Assembly (NCBI GenBank): GCA_964016885.1 | Contig: OZ024740.1 | Location: forward strand, 90,001 to 154,000 | Length of the DNA: 64,000 nt | Direction of reading: 5' to 3' | DNA from: Eledone cirrhosa | Taxonomy: Eukaryota > Mollusca > Cephalopoda > Octopoda > Eledonidae | Shown here: positions 55,901-63,529 of the stretch, one piece after another | How the letters are laid out: each line of letters opens with the position of its first letter | How positions within the stretch are numbered: position 1 is the stretch's first letter | Program-made: the position numbers and the translations under genes | The notes under the pieces: generated by a model | The model's input: the letters and a program-made list of their open reading frames with translations, nothing else | Databases searched by the model: none | What the model was told of the DNA's origin: nothing

Positions 55901-55929
55901 TTCTCATAACCATGGTTACAGGCTTCATG
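43600..55929 (-). CDS. BARD1: BARD1, six 3' exons (ankyrin end and tandem BRCT)
   Basis: BARD1 partners BRCA1 in a RING ubiquitin ligase; its ankyrin domain reads unmethylated H4K20 and its BRCT domains help engage ubiquitinated H2A. The 326 visible residues match the C-terminal part of the human protein from the HEACNHG ankyrin segment to the stop: LHDAVKNGRIACVKLLVSRG, HGLMAKDYAYTDAMKEAL, BRCT1 (GGPVCILGTALS, VTHVVIGVN, LSGKWIVTLDWLRTC) and BRCT2 (LPRLFDGCQFYFYGAYNPPV, VKQGGGQVLSREPRP, LFIIYAE, VSSLMECIATF). All five junctions keep phase. The RING, BRCA1-binding part and first ankyrin repeats are not in the window and presumably lie beyond 64000. It is convergent with ELP2. Confidence 0.95.
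44441..44706. mobile_element. piggyBac-like MITE family A, longer copy
   Basis: TTAA at 44437-44440 and 44707-44710; ends CCTTTTAGCATTTAAACCGG and AATGGTAAAGGG. Internally a segment around TTGTAGATTCGATATTATGT and its neighbour is duplicated, making it longer than the copy at 39365. Confidence 0.75.
44995..45183 (+). mobile_element. Decayed LINE 3' end
   Basis: GTGGTTGGTGTTAAGAAGAG and CATCCAGCCATAGAAACC, then CCCATGCAACCTATACCAAC. Tail reduced to ATGATCGAAATGAT. Confidence 0.65.
45301..45422 (-). CDS. BARD1: BARD1 exon, inter-BRCT linker
   Basis: Acceptor TATGACAG, donor GTGAGT on the minus strand. Completes the W of LDW, then LRTCVEYGQQVSEEPFEVAG and SSSNPFSFAPFKGRMNKVKQ. Aligns with human CLRRKVCEQEEKYEIPEG. 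Confidence 0.93.
45588..45822. mobile_element. Foldback element with tRNA-like sequence in its arms
   Basis: The left arm (TAATCTAATAATGGGGCGTA to about 45680) returns inverted at about 45730-45822 (CCCATTATTAGACTATATTA). The arms include GTGTGGGTTCACTCCCATG, close to a tRNA B box. No frame. Confidence 0.75.
45825..45981 (+). mobile_element. LINE 3' end fragment
   Basis: CACTGTAAACGTGGTTGGTG, TTAGGAAGGGCATCCAGCCG, GGAAGATGGACGTTAAATGA and an (ATG)n tail. It abuts the foldback element. Confidence 0.85.
46124..46225 (-). CDS. BARD1: BARD1 exon, BRCT1 second half
   Basis: Acceptor CTTGTGCAG, donor GTAAGC on the minus strand. Encodes VTHVVIGVNKDGLCPRTLNY and LKAVLSGKWIVTLD plus one base of W. 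Human counterpart: [20 protein letters not shown]. Confidence 0.95.
46445..46720 (-). mobile_element. Degenerate LINE 3' fragment
   Basis: Plus-strand GGAGCATGGTTGCTTCGTCT, CATGTTTCACTACCATGCAA and AGCTCTGAACATTTTCCAAC are antisense to the [14 protein letters not shown] and WKKFREL coding segments. Confidence 0.7.
46808..47003. mobile_element. piggyBac-like MITE family A, eroded ends
   Basis: ATTAGCATTTCAACCGGCCA through AAATACTAAAGGGTTC; internal match to 44441-44706. Right target reads TTCA instead of TTAA. Confidence 0.7.
47104..47233 (-). CDS. BARD1: BARD1 exon, BRCT1 first half
   Basis: Acceptor ATTATTACAG, donor GTGAGT on the minus strand. Encodes PSSCADGGPVCILGTALSRD, LRMELNKLASIINAKVMEDV and FPE. 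GPVCILGTALS aligns with human GPLVLIGSGLS; the phosphate-pocket serine is threonine here. Confidence 0.95.
47440..47523 (+). mobile_element. LINE tail scrap next to TA repeat
   Basis: GTCTAACCGATGCTAGCGTG and GGAAAATGGACGTTAAACGA, then GATGATGATGATG. Confidence 0.75.
47630..47822 (-). mobile_element. tRNA-derived SINE
   Basis: Complete copy in inverse: GTTTCTACTTTTGGCACAAG, GGTACTTTATTTTATCGATC, AGCGGGATTTGAACTCAGAC (B box antisense), GATACTGCCAATCCACCGCC. Confidence 0.85.
47826..48010 (-). mobile_element. tRNA-derived SINE, second subtype
   Basis: GGTACTTATTTTATCGACCT, GGTGGGATTTGAACTCAGGG and AACATTCTAACAACTGTCAA on the plus strand. Adjacent to and inverted relative to the copy at 48058-48250. 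Confidence 0.82.
48058..48250 (+). mobile_element. tRNA-derived SINE, second subtype
   Basis: GTCAAATTGACAGAGTCGTT, ATCGGATAGAATGCTTTATA, TTTTGCCTGTCATCCTTTCG and CTTCCTCTATATCTCTTTCT. The B box region is partly lost. Confidence 0.8.
48372..48470 (+). mobile_element. tRNA-like SINE head
   Basis: ACATGGCTGAATGGTTAAGA (A box) and GGTTTCAATCTT (B box), then (ATT)n. A tRNA gene is unlikely: no acceptor stem is visible. Confidence 0.65.
48690..48800 (-). pseudogene. Partial duplicate of BARD1 exon edge, copy 1
   Basis: Matches the 3' edge, donor and following intron of the exon at 49256-49358 (ACCTGTAAATCAGGTGT on the plus strand), but the coding part is changed and one base shorter, so the frame runs into TGA. 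Donor is GTATGT. Confidence 0.8.
48801..48908 (-). pseudogene. Partial duplicate of BARD1 exon edge, copy 2
   Basis: Second divergent copy of the same segment: TTGATCCCTATTTATATAGG, then TACATACCTGTAAATCAGGT and CACTGCAGTCTTTAA. Not a usable exon. Confidence 0.78.
48909..49190. mobile_element. piggyBac-like MITE family B
   Basis: TTAACCCTTTCATGACCACA at the left, AACTAAAGGATTAA at the right. It lies between duplicate copies 2 and 3 of the BARD1 exon edge, so it probably inserted after the duplication. Confidence 0.65.
49256..49358 (-). CDS. BARD1: BARD1 exon, ankyrin-BRCT linker
   Basis: Acceptor TTTCTTCAG, donor GTAAGT on the minus strand. Encodes NSHGLMAKDYAYTDAMKEAL and KTEVLVVSSTPDLQ, matching human [20 protein letters not shown]. 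It is the intact third copy of a triplicated edge. Confidence 0.93.
49360..50020. other. BARD1 intron, decayed repeats
   Basis: Only a weak retroposon-like piece at 49800-50000 (GGTTTCTACAACTGGATTCC) was recognised. Confidence 0.5.
50065..50893 (+). mobile_element. LINE fragment with internal deletion
   Basis: RT motif remains (TTTAGCGTAAAAATTGGTGT, CAGATGATCTAACGCTCATA) run into the PHD finger. At about 50385 the sequence jumps from CCATTTTATGTCCCAA to CAGAGTAGGCAGACCCAG, removing most of the C-terminal domain. A normal 3' end and (ATG)n tail follow. Confidence 0.88.
50894..51363 (-). mobile_element. 5'-truncated LINE 3' end
   Basis: Starts (CAT)n CGTTTAACGTCCATCTTCC and ends at CCAGTGACATTGTC before a (TA)n run. 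Tail to tail with the previous copy. Confidence 0.88.
51383..52713 (-). mobile_element. 5'-truncated LINE with intact C-terminal frame
   Basis: From the tail at 51383 to the break at 52713, just after the YADD box. The minus-strand frame 52680-51757 is open for 307 residues: PHD finger (CAECRKG, CPKCKVWVHKRC, CGRC), [35 protein letters not shown]. About 98% like the copy at 947-4680 by eye, so young. Confidence 0.9.
52714..52808. repeat. Tandem TGTTAGTGTGAGTAAATA units with TA runs
   Basis: Three copies of AATGTTAGTGTGAGTAAATA separated by TA repeats, between two head-to-head LINE copies. The same word flanks other LINE breakpoints at 50035, 54364 and (variant) 55017. Confidence 0.85.
52809..54363 (+). 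mobile_element. 5'-truncated LINE, multiple stops
   Basis: Begins at the RT palm (TAAAAGTAAACCCCTCTACT) and runs to the 3' end, cut at AAACCCATGCTAGTGTGAG where the tail should be. Lesions include TGG to TGA at about 53088, a shifted segment near 53420-53450 and a TAA near 53777. Confidence 0.88.
54426..54472 (-). ncRNA. Hammerhead-ribozyme-like motif, second arm
   Basis: Same layout on the minus strand: TGCT, CTGATGA (54468-54462), TTCGAAAT GAAA GTTTGGAA, GAAAC, GATT, GTC, AGCA. Stem II has one G-G mismatch. This copy is in the sense orientation of the BARD1 pre-mRNA. Confidence 0.5.
54778..54824 (+). ncRNA. Hammerhead-ribozyme-like motif
   Basis: Stem I TGCT with AGCA, core CTGATGA (54782-54788), stem II TTCCAAAC/GTTTGGAA closed by GAAA, core GAAAC (54809-54813), loop GATT, GTC with predicted cleavage after 54820. 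Stem III is minimal (AC with GT), as in small retroelement hammerheads. Stem II starts with U-A instead of the usual G-C, which may weaken it. Confidence 0.6.
55037..55655. repeat. 24-bp minisatellite, about 25 units
   Basis: Unit TGGTCTAACTGTACTGGAGA plus GGAC. Because 24 is a multiple of three, frames stay open on both strands (204 codons on plus). The last units change to GGTCTAACCCATGCTGTACT and end in ACCCATGATAGTATGGGGAA, like the retroposon tail. Confidence 0.95.
55757..55929 (-). CDS. BARD1: BARD1 exon, ankyrin repeats
   Basis: Acceptor ACCTTGCAG, donor GTATTA on the minus strand. Encodes HEACNHGYEKVIKVLLDNGA, LLNTPGSENDTALHDAVKNG and RIACVKLLVSRGACQTL. HEACNHG and LHDA.KNG match human. 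The E and N of HEACN correspond to residues known to contact the H4 tail in human BARD1. Confidence 0.95.
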
Positions 55930-55949
55930 CTGCAAGGTAAAAAAAAAAA

Positions 55950-56420
55950 AAATCTATTATCACCACATGACAACTACATTGTAGATAAAACATACCAATA
56001 GTTACAAACATGACTGGTTGGTTAACAAGTTAGCTTTGGAACCACATGGTTTGTGGTTTAGTTCTACTGCATAGTAAACTGGGCTAGCATCTTTTAACAT
56101 AGCCTTCGGCCAAAACCAAACGGTTGTGAAGCAAACTCCTTAACCAAGTAAGCATGTTTGCACTCAATACCAGTTAACTTTTAAAACAGTAAGTTGCCTA
56201 AATAGGAAACTGCCACAAGAATTAGGACAGAGTTACACACACCTGAGAAATTATTGTAAATTTACTGAAGTAGGACATGAGAAATTATTCTAAATTTTCT
56301 TAACCATATAATAAAGAAGCTATTCACTGAAGTTTACCCTTTTTAATTAGTTCAATTATTTCATATTTTAACACTAGCTTGTAACTATATCGGTCTTTTA
56401 TACTTTTCTTTCAGTCAAAC
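55950..56420. other. BARD1 intron with a decayed SINE
   Basis: CTGGTTGGTTAACAAGTTAG and GGTTTGTGGTTTAGTTC at 56012-56065 look like a tRNA-SINE head. No upstream BARD1 exon was found. Confidence 0.5.
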
Positions 56421-56439
56421 TTATTACATTATACATCTT

Positions 56440-56640
56440 TTGTTTCCAGTCTCTCTCTCTATCAGGCTGTGTATGCCTGGTTTAGAATAGGTACACCATA
56501 TCCCTGTGTATTGTAAGAAGCAACTAAAAAGTGTTGGTGTCAAGAAGGGTATCCAGCTGAAAAACATTGCTTCAAAAAGTTCTGTCCTACCCATGCCAGC
56601 ATGGAAGGCTGACAAAAACAAATGATGAAGATGATCTTCT
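56440..56640. mobile_element. Decayed LINE 3' end
   Basis: AAGAAGGGTATCCAGCTGAA and CCCATGCCAGCATGGAAGGC, weak (ATG) tail near 56622. Confidence 0.6.
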
Positions 56641-56900
56641 TTGTCCACTTGTTCCAGAGTAGGTTGTGGGAGGCAGAGTCTTCAAACACACCTTCCAGTG
56701 GGTCCTGTCAGAAGCAACTAAATCCATTTGACCCGACTGAATCTCCAAGCGAGACCAGCTGAGCTCTTGGCTGTTATTCAACCACCTTGCTCAGGGTCTA
56801 CCCCTGGATCTCCTGCCGGTTGGTCTTGCTAATAAAATTTGTCCAGGGATTCTTTCCTGAGACATTCACATGCCCATAGTATCAGAGCTGTGATCTCTCT
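56640..56900. repeat. Unclassified dispersed repeat (copy 3 of 3)
   Basis: GTCCTGTCAGAAGCAACTAA, GCGAGACCAGCTGAGCTCTT and AGGGTCTACCCCTGGATCTC match the copies at 19475 and 24185. It ends in (CT)n and (TA)n. Confidence 0.65.
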
Positions 56901-57093
56901 CTCTCTCATATATATATATACATACGAGGTGTATCAGAAAAAGTTCCAGGACTGATGTCACAAAAATTTTATTTCAAACCCAAACTTCACACTAAGAGTT
57001 TTCTCCTTCAAAGTAATCCCCCTGGAGTATGTAACTGTAGTCTTAGCTCTCTGCAGCGATCAAACTTTTTTCTTCATAATTCTATATACATGT

Positions 57094-57761
57094 CCATGTG
57101 CAGGGCGATAAAAATAGACGGTAGCCACGGAGTAGGCAGACCCAGAAAAACCTGGGACGACTTGATAAATTCCGACCTCACACACTTACACCTCTCCAAG
57201 ACAATGTCACTGGACCGAGAGCTTTGGCGCTACGCAGTTATACAGAAGACCCACCTTGCCTAAGTACAAAGCGAAACCTAGTCAGTAGGCACCTCTAACA
57301 AAATACCCCCCCCTCCCACTACCCCCCCCCCCCCCCCTAAATGTGAAGTTATGTTGTACCACAACATCCAGTCCGAAACAAATGAGGTCGTGTAGGTGTC
57401 ACGACAAAAAAAAAAAAACACAGAGTCCACGCTGTAATGTGGCCGTGTAGGCAACATGGTAAAAACCTCCCAGTACACACTGTAAACGTGGTTGGTGTTG
57501 GGCAGGGCAACCAGCCGTAGAAAACCCGCCAGACGTGTAGGTGTCACGACAAAAAAACACAGTCCACGCTGTAATGTGGCCGTGTAGGTAACACGGTAAA
57601 AACCTCCCAGTACACACTGTAAACGTGGTTGGTGTTGGGAAGGGCATCCAGCCGTAGAAAACCTGCCAGACATCCTACCAATCTTGCCTCAAGTGGGAAA
57701 ACTCCCGTCCAAACCCATGCAAGCGTGAAAGATGGACGTTAAACGATGATGATGATGATGT
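57094..57761 (+). mobile_element. 5'-truncated LINE nested in mariner
   Basis: From CAGGGCGATAAAAATAGACG (C-terminal coding end) to AAACGATGATGATGATGATG. The other mariner copy shows the empty site ACATGTCCTCTGTTTC. Here ATGTCC appears on both sides (57088-57093 and about 57758-57763), the target duplication. The 3' region contains a 130-bp internal repeat (57420-57540 and 57545-57665). Confidence 0.88.
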
Positions 57762-57808
57762 CCTCTGTTTCACGTCATCAAGCAATGAGCACAGAGCAAT
57801 GAACAAAC

Positions 57809-58435
57809 TTGAAGTTTCAGGTACGGTTGAGGAAAACTCCGTCAGAAGCACTGGGATTGCTGCAGCAAGTGTATGGAGATGAGACGATGCCACGCTCACA
57901 TGCTTTTGAGTGGTGCAAGAGGTTTAAAGAAGGACGCGAGGACGACCCCAGGAGTGGAAGGCCCTCAACAACCAGGACTGAGGTCAACGTTGAGCGCGTC
58001 AGGCACATGGTGCGTAGCGATCGTTGGCTGACTGTTCGACTGATGGCAAATGAGCTGGGCATGAATCGAGACAGCGTCTGGAAGATTCTCACTGAAGATT
58101 TGGATATGCCGAAAGTCTGCGCAAAGATGGTGCCAAAACTGCTGAACGATGATCAGAAGGGTCAATGCATGCAAGTGTGCCAGGACATCCTCGAGTGTCT
58201 TGAAACTGAACCAGACTTGCTAGGGACAGTCATCACCAGTGATGAGTCATGGATCTTCGAGTACAACCCGGAGGGGACCCGCTTTGAAGACGTGGATGAC
58301 ATCAAAAAGGTTGTGACGACGGAACTGCGGAGGATCCCGGAAGAATCCTTCCAGGAGTGCATGCAAGCATGGCAGAAAAAGATGGAAAAGTGCATTAGAC
58401 TCCAGGGGGATTACTTTGAAGGAGAAAACTCTTAG
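57809..58435 (+). pseudogene. Mariner transposase with catalytic core deleted
   Basis: The open frame of 208 codons holds the DNA-binding half ([60 protein letters not shown]), the first catalytic D ([13 protein letters not shown]), then jumps to [20 protein letters not shown] and [20 protein letters not shown]. The region with the second and third catalytic aspartates is gone. The original ATG is followed by a stop (ATGAGCACAGAGCAATGA). It is SETMAR-like only through the transposase part. Confidence 0.9.
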
Positions 58436-58514
58436 TGTGAAGTTTGGGTTTGAAATAAATCTTTTGTGACATCAGTCCTGGAACTTTTCTGACACACCTT
58501 ATATATTTCTCATC

Positions 58515-58606
58515 ACCAGTCTGAGGAGCAAATCGATACTGGAGTTGGGTCCGTAAGTCCTATGGGCCACCTTAAACCAATCCTCTGCGAAACGCATGTA
58601 ACAGGT
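58515..58606 (+). ncRNA. Hammerhead-ribozyme-like motif, long stem II
   Basis: Stem I ACCAGT with ACAGGT (5 of 6 pairs), core CTGAGGA (58521-58527), stem II GCA/TGC closing a loop of about 55 bases, core GAAAC (58589-58593), loop GCAT, GTA with predicted cleavage after 58600. The variable core position is G. It lies between the mariner end and the next LINE. Confidence 0.5.
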
Positions 58607-58675
58607 TGATACACAAATATCTTTTATATGTAAACGAAACTTCCTTCTTCTATTATATAATATATACACATATAC

Positions 58676-60765
58676 TGGGAGAAAGACAGTGTCCCCCCAC
58701 ATCGACCCAATAAAGGCACCAGCAGTGTTAGTCGAAGGTAGTATAATAAGTAAGGCAATCAAAGATATGAAGACGGGTAAGGCAGCTGGGCCTTCGGAAA
58801 TAGTTGCTGAGATGCTGAAAGCCTCTGGTACGGTGGGACACACCATGGTCACCCGGATAGTAAACCAAGTCATACAGAATGGGGTTGTTCCGAAGGACTG
58901 GCGTAGCAGCATCATCGTTAACTGTTACAAGGGTAAAGGAGACGCCCTAGATAGGAGTAACTATAGAGGCATTAAATTAATCGACCAGGTCATGAAGGTC
59001 ACGGAAAAAGTAATAGCGCAACTAATCAGAGAGAGAATTGATCTAGATGAAATGCAGTTCAGGTTTGTGTCAGGCAAAAGTACCACAGACGCTCTTTTCA
59101 TTGTACGACAACTACAGGAGAAGTACCTAGCTAAAAGTAAACCCCTATACATAGCTTTTGTCGACTTGGAGAAAGCCTTCGATAGAGTCACCCGTTCCAT
59201 TATCTGGTGGGCTCTTAGAAAAATAGGTGTTGACGAATGGCTTGTGAGAGCTATACAAGCCATGTATAAAGAAACAGTCAGCAAGGTTAGAATTAACAAC
59301 GAATATAGTGAAGAGTTTAGCGTAAAAGTTGGTGTCCATCAGGGCTCTGTTCTTAGCTCCCTACTATTTATTATTGCCCTTCAGGCTATAACAGAGGAGT
59401 TCAAGACCGGCTGTCCATGGGAACTCCTATACGCAGATGATCTAACGCTCATAGCTGAATCAATGACCGGGCTAGAGAAGAAATTCCAAACATGGAAGCA
59501 CGGCCTAGAATCAAAAGGCCTTAAAATTAACCTGGCTAAGACTAAAGTTCTAGTTTGTAGGAAAGAAAATAAGGCGCCGGTCCCTTCCGGGAAATAGCCA
59601 TGCTCAGTGTATAGGAAAGGCATAGGTAGAAACTCCATTTTATGTCCCAAATGCAAAGTATGGGTGCATAAAAGATGTAGTGGGATCACAGGTAAGCTAA
59701 CTAAGAACACAGATTTTACATGTGGCCAGTGCTCTGGTGCAATAAGTAGCAGCAAGTGCCCACAAAATACTAGCTCTTTCAATTGCGCCGAGGGTTCTAT
59801 AGAAATAGTGGATAGCTTCCGTTACCTGGGTGACAAAATCAGCAGTGGGGGAGGGTGCTCTGAAAGTACAGTAGCTAGAGTCAGAACGGGATGGAAAAAG
59901 TTCAGAGAGCTTATACCACTATTAGCCGCTAAAGGGTTCTCCCTAAAAATGAAAGGCAGGTTGTATGATGCCTGCATACGAACAGCAATGTTGCATGGCA
60001 GTGAGACCTGGGCATTGTGTGCAGAGGATATACGCAGACTAGAGAGGAACGAAGTTTGCATGCTCCGCTGGATGTGTAATAGTAATATACGTAAACGGCA
60101 AAGCATAAACGAACTAAGGAAAAAATTAGGAATAAGAGGGACCAGATGTTGTTTACTCGAGAGAAGGCTACGTTGGTATGGTCACGTGATGCGCATGAAA
60201 GACGACAGCTGTATAACAAAGTGCAGGGCAATAAAGATAGATGGTAGCCACGGAGTAGGCAGACCCAGAAAAACCTGGGACGAGCTGATAAATTCCGACC
60301 TCACACACTTACACCTCTCCAAGACAATGTCACTGGACCGAGACCTTTGGCGGTACTCAGTAACAGAGAAGACCCGCCTTACCTAAATACAAAGTAAAAC
60401 CTACTACAGTCAGTAGGCATCTCTAACAAAATACACCCCGTCCCACCCCATCCACACTGCCCCTTTCAATGCAAAGTTATGTTGGTGCCACAACATCCAG
60501 GCCGAAACAAATGAGATCGTGTAGGTGTCACGACAAAAAACACACAGTCCATGCTGTAATGTGGCCGTGTAGGCAACACGGTAAAAACCTCCCAGTCCCA
60601 CACTGTAAATGTGGTTGGTGTTAGGAAGGGCATCCAGCTGTAGAAAACCCGCCAGAGCAAGACAACCACTCTTGCCTCAAGTGGGAAAACCCCCGTCCAA
60701 ACCCATGCAAGCGTGGAACATGGACGTTAAACGATGATGATGATGATGATGATGACGATGATGAT
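58676..60765 (+). mobile_element. 5'-truncated LINE, long RT frame with one stop
   Basis: Starts at GGGAGAAAGACAGTGTCCC, has the RT, PHD-type finger and C-terminal domain, then 3' end and (ATG)n tail. It is the best-preserved RT in the window. Confidence 0.92.
58689..60386 (+). pseudogene. LINE reverse transcriptase, split by one nonsense codon
   Basis: Motifs: GPSEIVAEMLKASG, DWRSSIIVNCYKGKGDALDR, QFRFVSGKSTTDALF, AFVDLEKAFDRV (palm D), VHQGSVLSSLLF, YADDLTLIAES, then TAG at 59595-59597 where other copies have TGG (tryptophan of GKWPC). The frame resumes in phase: [57 protein letters not shown]. In this copy the first Cys pair of the finger is damaged (CSVC is YRKG upstream). Confidence 0.9.
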
Positions 60766-60810
60766 ACTTTCTATTATATAATATATATATACATATACTT
60801 TATATGTATG

Positions 60811-61190
60811 GATGCACTTGGCTTAGTGGTTTGAGTATTGGCCTTGCAATCGAAAGGTTGTGAGTTCAATTCTCTGACCAGGTGATGTGTTGTTTCCTTG
60901 AGCAAGACACTGTATTTCACATTGCTCCAGTTTACTCAGCTGTAGAAATGAGATTATAGGACTGGGGTCCATATCATTCCATTGCAAAGTGGTCGTGGAG
61001 GTGCCACGGCAAAAAAGCACCCAGCCCACACTGTAAAGTGGACGTGTAGGCGCCATGGAAAAAAAGCAACCAGCACTCACTGTAAATGAGGTTGGTGTTA
61101 GGAAGGGCATCCAGCTATAGAAATCAAGCCAGAATCAGTTCCCATCCCACCCTTGCAAGCAGGGAAAAGCGGATGTAAAATGATGATGAT
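60811..61190 (+). mobile_element. tRNA-SINE with LINE tail
   Basis: Head GCTTAGTGGTTTGAGTATTG and GGTTGTGAGTTCAATTCTC, middle CCTTGAGCAAGACACTGTAT, tail GCGGATGTAAAATGATGATG. Near the 3' part GCACCCAGC and GCAACCAGC mark a duplicated segment of about 55 bases. Confidence 0.9.
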
Positions 61191-61194
61191 ACTT

Positions 61195-61870
61195 TGATAT
61201 TTACTTTACATTTATACAATTCCCCAATGTATTGAAACATTTGTGTGTAATTGGACAAATATCAAATGAAACTGCTTACATTGAAATTTAACAATGCCAG
61301 GCATCAGTCTAGACCAGTTTAACCACTAATATTAACCAGGATAGAACTGACACAGATGTATAATAGAATAGAAAAGTTAACTAATCAATACATACAACCC
61401 AATAAGGAATTTGTTTCACTCGACTTTCTATCATCAACAACTAAATCTCCGTCCAGTCATATGTTAAAACCTCAAAGGCACACTGGATAATGTATTAGTT
61501 GTATTAGTTTAAAAAAAGATAGTGTAGAGTATGCAAGCAGACCGCAAAGAGGACATGATTGTTGATTGCACCAGTGATTCCCATAATGCAACAGAAGTAA
61601 AGGGAAACGGCACTAGCGTCTTACAATTCTAGCATCTAGCAACTCTAGTGTCTTAAAAATATCAGTCATGAACAAAGATCTTTTTACAAAACATGTATTT
61701 TAGTGTTGCCTCTTCTTGGTCTATATAACACAACTGGAAGTTATAGTGGGATTGTTACTGGAATGTCTGTGATCATAAGTTAGCTTCAGCCTTTCATTGT
61801 ATTTCTCCACAAGCTAGAAAATACCATCATATATAGGGCTACACAGGTGAAATAGTGATTATTTGGGCCC
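61195..61870. other. Non-repetitive intron or intergenic DNA
   Basis: No exon of BARD1 or other gene was recognised. It is one of the few long stretches here without a visible repeat. Confidence 0.5.
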
Positions 61871-61871
61871 C

Positions 61872-62873
61872 CATCATCGTTTAACGTCTATCTTCCACGC
61901 TAGCATGGGTTTGACGGGAGTTGTCCCATTCAAAACAAGATTGGTCGGGTGACCTTGTCTCGCTCGTATGGGACTGTCTGGCAGGTTTTCTACGGATGGA
62001 TGCCCTTCCTAACACCAACCACGTTTACATTGTGGACTGGGAACTTTTTACCGTGTTACCTACACGACCACATTACAGTGTGGACTGTGTTTTTTTTGCC
62101 GTGACACCTACACGACCTCATTAGTTTGGACTGGATGTTGTGGTACCAACATAACTTTATAGAGAAAGGGTGGTGATGGCAAGAGTGGGAGGATGGAGTA
62201 GGGGTAGTGGGTTGGGGTGTGTTTGGGTCGGAGGGACCTACTGACTGTAGGTTAACTTTGCATGTAGGGAAGGCGGGTCTTCTCTAATACTGTGTGGCAC
62301 CAAAGATCTCGATCCAGTGACATTGTCTTAGAGAGGTGTAAGTGTGGAAGGTCAGACTTTATCATGTCATTCCAGGTTTTTCTGGGTCTACCTACTCCGT
62401 AACTTCCATCAGTTTTGATCGCCCTGCACTTTTTTATACAGCTGTCGTCTTTCATGCATATCACATGACCATACCAACGTAGTCTTCTCTCGAGTAAACT
62501 GAATCTGATCCCTCTTATGCCTAATTTCTCATTTAGTTCAGCTGTTCACGAATATTACTATTATACATCCATCGGATCATGCATGTTTCGTTCCTGTCCA
62601 GTCTGCACAGGTCCTCTGCACACAATGCCCATGTCTCACTGCCATGAAACATTGCTGTTTGTAGAGAGAAACCTTTAGTGGTCAATAGTGGTATAAGCTC
62701 TCTGAACTTTTTCCATCCCGTTCTGACTCTGGCTACTATACTTTCAGAACACCCTCCACCACTGCTGAATTTGTCACCCAGGTAACGGAAAGCGTCCACT
62801 ATTTCTACGGAACCATAATCATTTGTACATATTCCATGTTGGACTGAGTTGGGTGGGTTGTTACAGTGTGTCA
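61872..62873 (-). mobile_element. 5'-truncated, decayed LINE
   Basis: From CATCATCGTTTAACGTCTAT to TTACAGTGTGTCAACTCTTA. Minus-strand coding remains: [52 protein letters not shown], with small deletions. Older than the copies at 51383 and 58676. Confidence 0.88.
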
Positions 62874-62929
62874 ACTCTTAGTGTTACTGTTATTCTAGAT
62901 TGGTCTGAGGACCATGTCTTGTTCATAAC

Positions 62930-63180
62930 TTCCAATTTTTGGCATTATCTCTATGGCTAGATGTCAGTCCCAGCACCAACCATAGTCTGGTTAGATATTA
63001 TCGTGGAAGCAGCACTATCTATTTACACAATGTACTAAGTCATTTTATCAAGGCATCAGCTTTAGAGAAGTCTTGTCCTTCATTGTCAACATCATTTTAA
63101 CATCCGCTTTCTGTTAGCAAGGGTTAGACGTATCTACCTAGACCAAGTCAGTACTTAAGTGGGACTTCTGACATGCCAGA
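62930..63180. mobile_element. Very decayed retroposon 3' ends
   Basis: TATGGCTAGATGTCAGTCCC and CATTTTAACATCCGCTTTC are weak matches to the common 3' region. Confidence 0.45.
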
Positions 63181-63254
63181 GATCTGTGTCTCGCTTATGT
63201 ATATTCTTAACATTCTCTCTTTAATGTTTAAGGCTAGTTTTAATTTTTATTAGA

Positions 63255-63290
63255 CTACCCGTGACCCGCTGGGTCACATTGCCTTTAAAA
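63255..63290. other. Short palindrome GTGACCCGCTGGGTCAC
   Basis: Seven-base stem with three-base loop in AT-rich DNA. Possibly the end of an unidentified mobile element. Confidence 0.4.
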
Positions 63291-63407
63291 TATCTTTTTT
63301 AAAATCGTGTTTATTTAAAAATAATTTTTAAATAATTAAAATATACAAAGACATGTATATAATATGAAATGAAACTGGAAGGCCCATATATATATACGTG
63401 TGTGTAT

Positions 63408-63458
63408 GTATCATCATCATCTTCGTTTAACGTCCATTTTCCATGCTAGCATGGGTTA
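63408..63458 (-). mobile_element. LINE tail scrap
   Basis: CATCATCATCTTCGTTTAAC then GTCCATTTTCCATGCTAGCA, directly followed by TA repeats. Confidence 0.75.
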
Positions 63459-63529
63459 TATATATATAAATGTGTGTGTTTGTATACATATATATGTCTA
63501 TGTGTGTGTGTATATATATATATATATAC

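Larger units (their letters stand above)
56925..58501 (+). mobile_element. Mariner element with both ends, deleted inside, carrying a LINE
   Basis: Left end CGAGGTGTATCAGAAAAAGT after TA (56923-56924); right end GGAACTTTTCTGACACACC before TATA (58502). The terminal repeats are inverted. A LINE 3' fragment (57094-57761) sits in its 5' leader. The body lacks the middle of the transposase gene. Confidence 0.92.

Noticed and set aside
57809..58435. SETMAR-type host gene
   Set aside because: Only the mariner transposase part is present, with terminal repeats, a lost start and a deleted core; no SET domain.
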